Of a DNA stretch of 64,000 bases, positions 63,777 through 64,000 are shown piece by piece (the first letter of the stretch is position 1; each line of letters starts with the position of its first letter). The notes under the pieces are model-generated. The model saw only the letters and a list, made by a program, of their open reading frames with translations. It was not told the origin of the DNA and did no database searches. The position numbers and the translations under genes are program-made. Source of the DNA: a bacterium (lineage in GTDB: Bacteria > Sumerlaeota > Sumerlaeia > SLMS01); the NCBI GenBank assembly GCA_016125005.1, contig WGMQ01000042.1, forward strand, positions 1 to 64,000. Direction: 5' to 3'.

Positions 63777-64000
63777 ATGCGCTTCGCCGCCATCCTGCTG
63801 GCCGCCGGGCAGTCCACCCGCATGGGAACTCCGAAGGCGCTCCTCCCTTGGGGGGGCGCCACTTTTTTTGAGGAAGCCGCGCTTGCCGTCGAAGCGGTGG
63901 CTCCGCTTCATGCGATCCTCGTCACCAACCCGATGCTTGCCCCTCGGCTCTCCGGTCGATGGAAGGGCCAACTTGTCGTAAATCCCGACTCGGGATCGTC
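63777..64000 (+). CDS. MobA/MocA-like nucleotidyltransferase, cut at window edge
   Basis: 74 codons before the window ends. The N-terminal nucleotide-binding motif LAAGQSTRMGTPKALLPWGG is the signature of NTP_transf_3 enzymes (molybdenum cofactor guanylyl- or cytidylyltransferases and relatives). It starts 21 bases after the clpP stop, so it may be co-transcribed. The specific substrate cannot be judged from the fragment. Confidence 0.85.
   Translation, partial: MRFAAILLAAGQSTRMGTPKALLPWGGATFFEEAALAVEAVAPLHAILVTNPMLAPRLSGRWKGQLVVNPDSGS

Overview
The window is gene-dense, high-GC bacterial chromosome (roughly 60-65% G+C by eye). It holds about 58 protein genes, two of them cut by the window ends, and no RNA genes, insertion sequences, phage or CRISPR that I can see. 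The cell is Gram-negative: it has a Kdo transferase (waaA), a type II secretion pseudopilin, predicted lipoproteins, and fucose and amino-sugar enzymes. The mix of core genes with an Hanks-type kinase, a caspase-like lipoprotein, DUF58/BatA proteins, a sulfatase-modifying-factor-like protein and beta-helix proteins suggests an uncultured lineage of the Planctomycetota / Sumerlaeota / Hydrogenedentota kind. The sequence alone does not settle the phylum.

Layout. 1-4.1 kb (minus): secreted amidase with a golvesin-like domain (cut), BatA-like VWA protein, DUF58 protein. 4.4-5.6 kb: rplJ-rplL behind a structured leader and ended by a strong terminator, without rpoBC. 5.7-9.6 kb: secreted nuclease/phosphatase, FGE-like protein and a coupled membrane-anchored protein. 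9.6-14.4 kb: histidine phosphatase and a surface-glycan group (GT4 transferase, polysaccharide deacetylase, LURP-one-like protein, GDP-fucose synthase). 14.4-17.9 kb: small ORF, gltX, pyrimidine phosphorylase, queF. 18-21.7 kb: a 1229-residue lipoprotein with a C-terminal caspase fold. 21.8-23.6 kb: cardiolipin synthase converging on rpsT. 23.9-29.8 kb: secreted protein, then a beta-helix protein translationally coupled to a heparinase-like protein.

29.8-35.9 kb (minus): esterase, tatD, and an ABC-2 exporter (ATPase, two permeases) with a His-rich exported partner, plus a Pro-rich protein and a GspG pseudopilin. 36.2-37.9 kb: AbiE-type toxin-antitoxin pair with an inverted repeat sitting over its promoter. 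38-41.8 kb: GH13 amylase; alr heading a set of small membrane/unknown genes. 42-47.7 kb: membrane protein, phosphoesterase, pseudopilin-like IPT/TIG protein, SGNH hydrolase, radical SAM/SPASM protein. 47.7-52.6 kb (minus): dnaX-ybaB-recR-rRNA/tRNA methyltransferase-waaA. 52.7-55 kb (minus): DUF493, ACT-domain protein, pgsA, Nfu. 55.2-59.2 kb: ATP-grasp protein and a zinc-ribbon membrane kinase. 59.2-64 kb: miaB, Tat-exported phosphoesterase, DegT aminotransferase, clpP and a MobA-like nucleotidyltransferase (cut).

Adjacent same-strand genes very often overlap by 1-4 bases (ATGA, GTGA, TGATG), so translational coupling is the rule. The points most worth following are the AbiE operator, the L10 leader hairpin, the caspase lipoprotein, the ABC exporter with the His-rich partner, the pseudopilin-like/TIG protein, and the repeated octamer GTCTATAC that appears in two reading frames.
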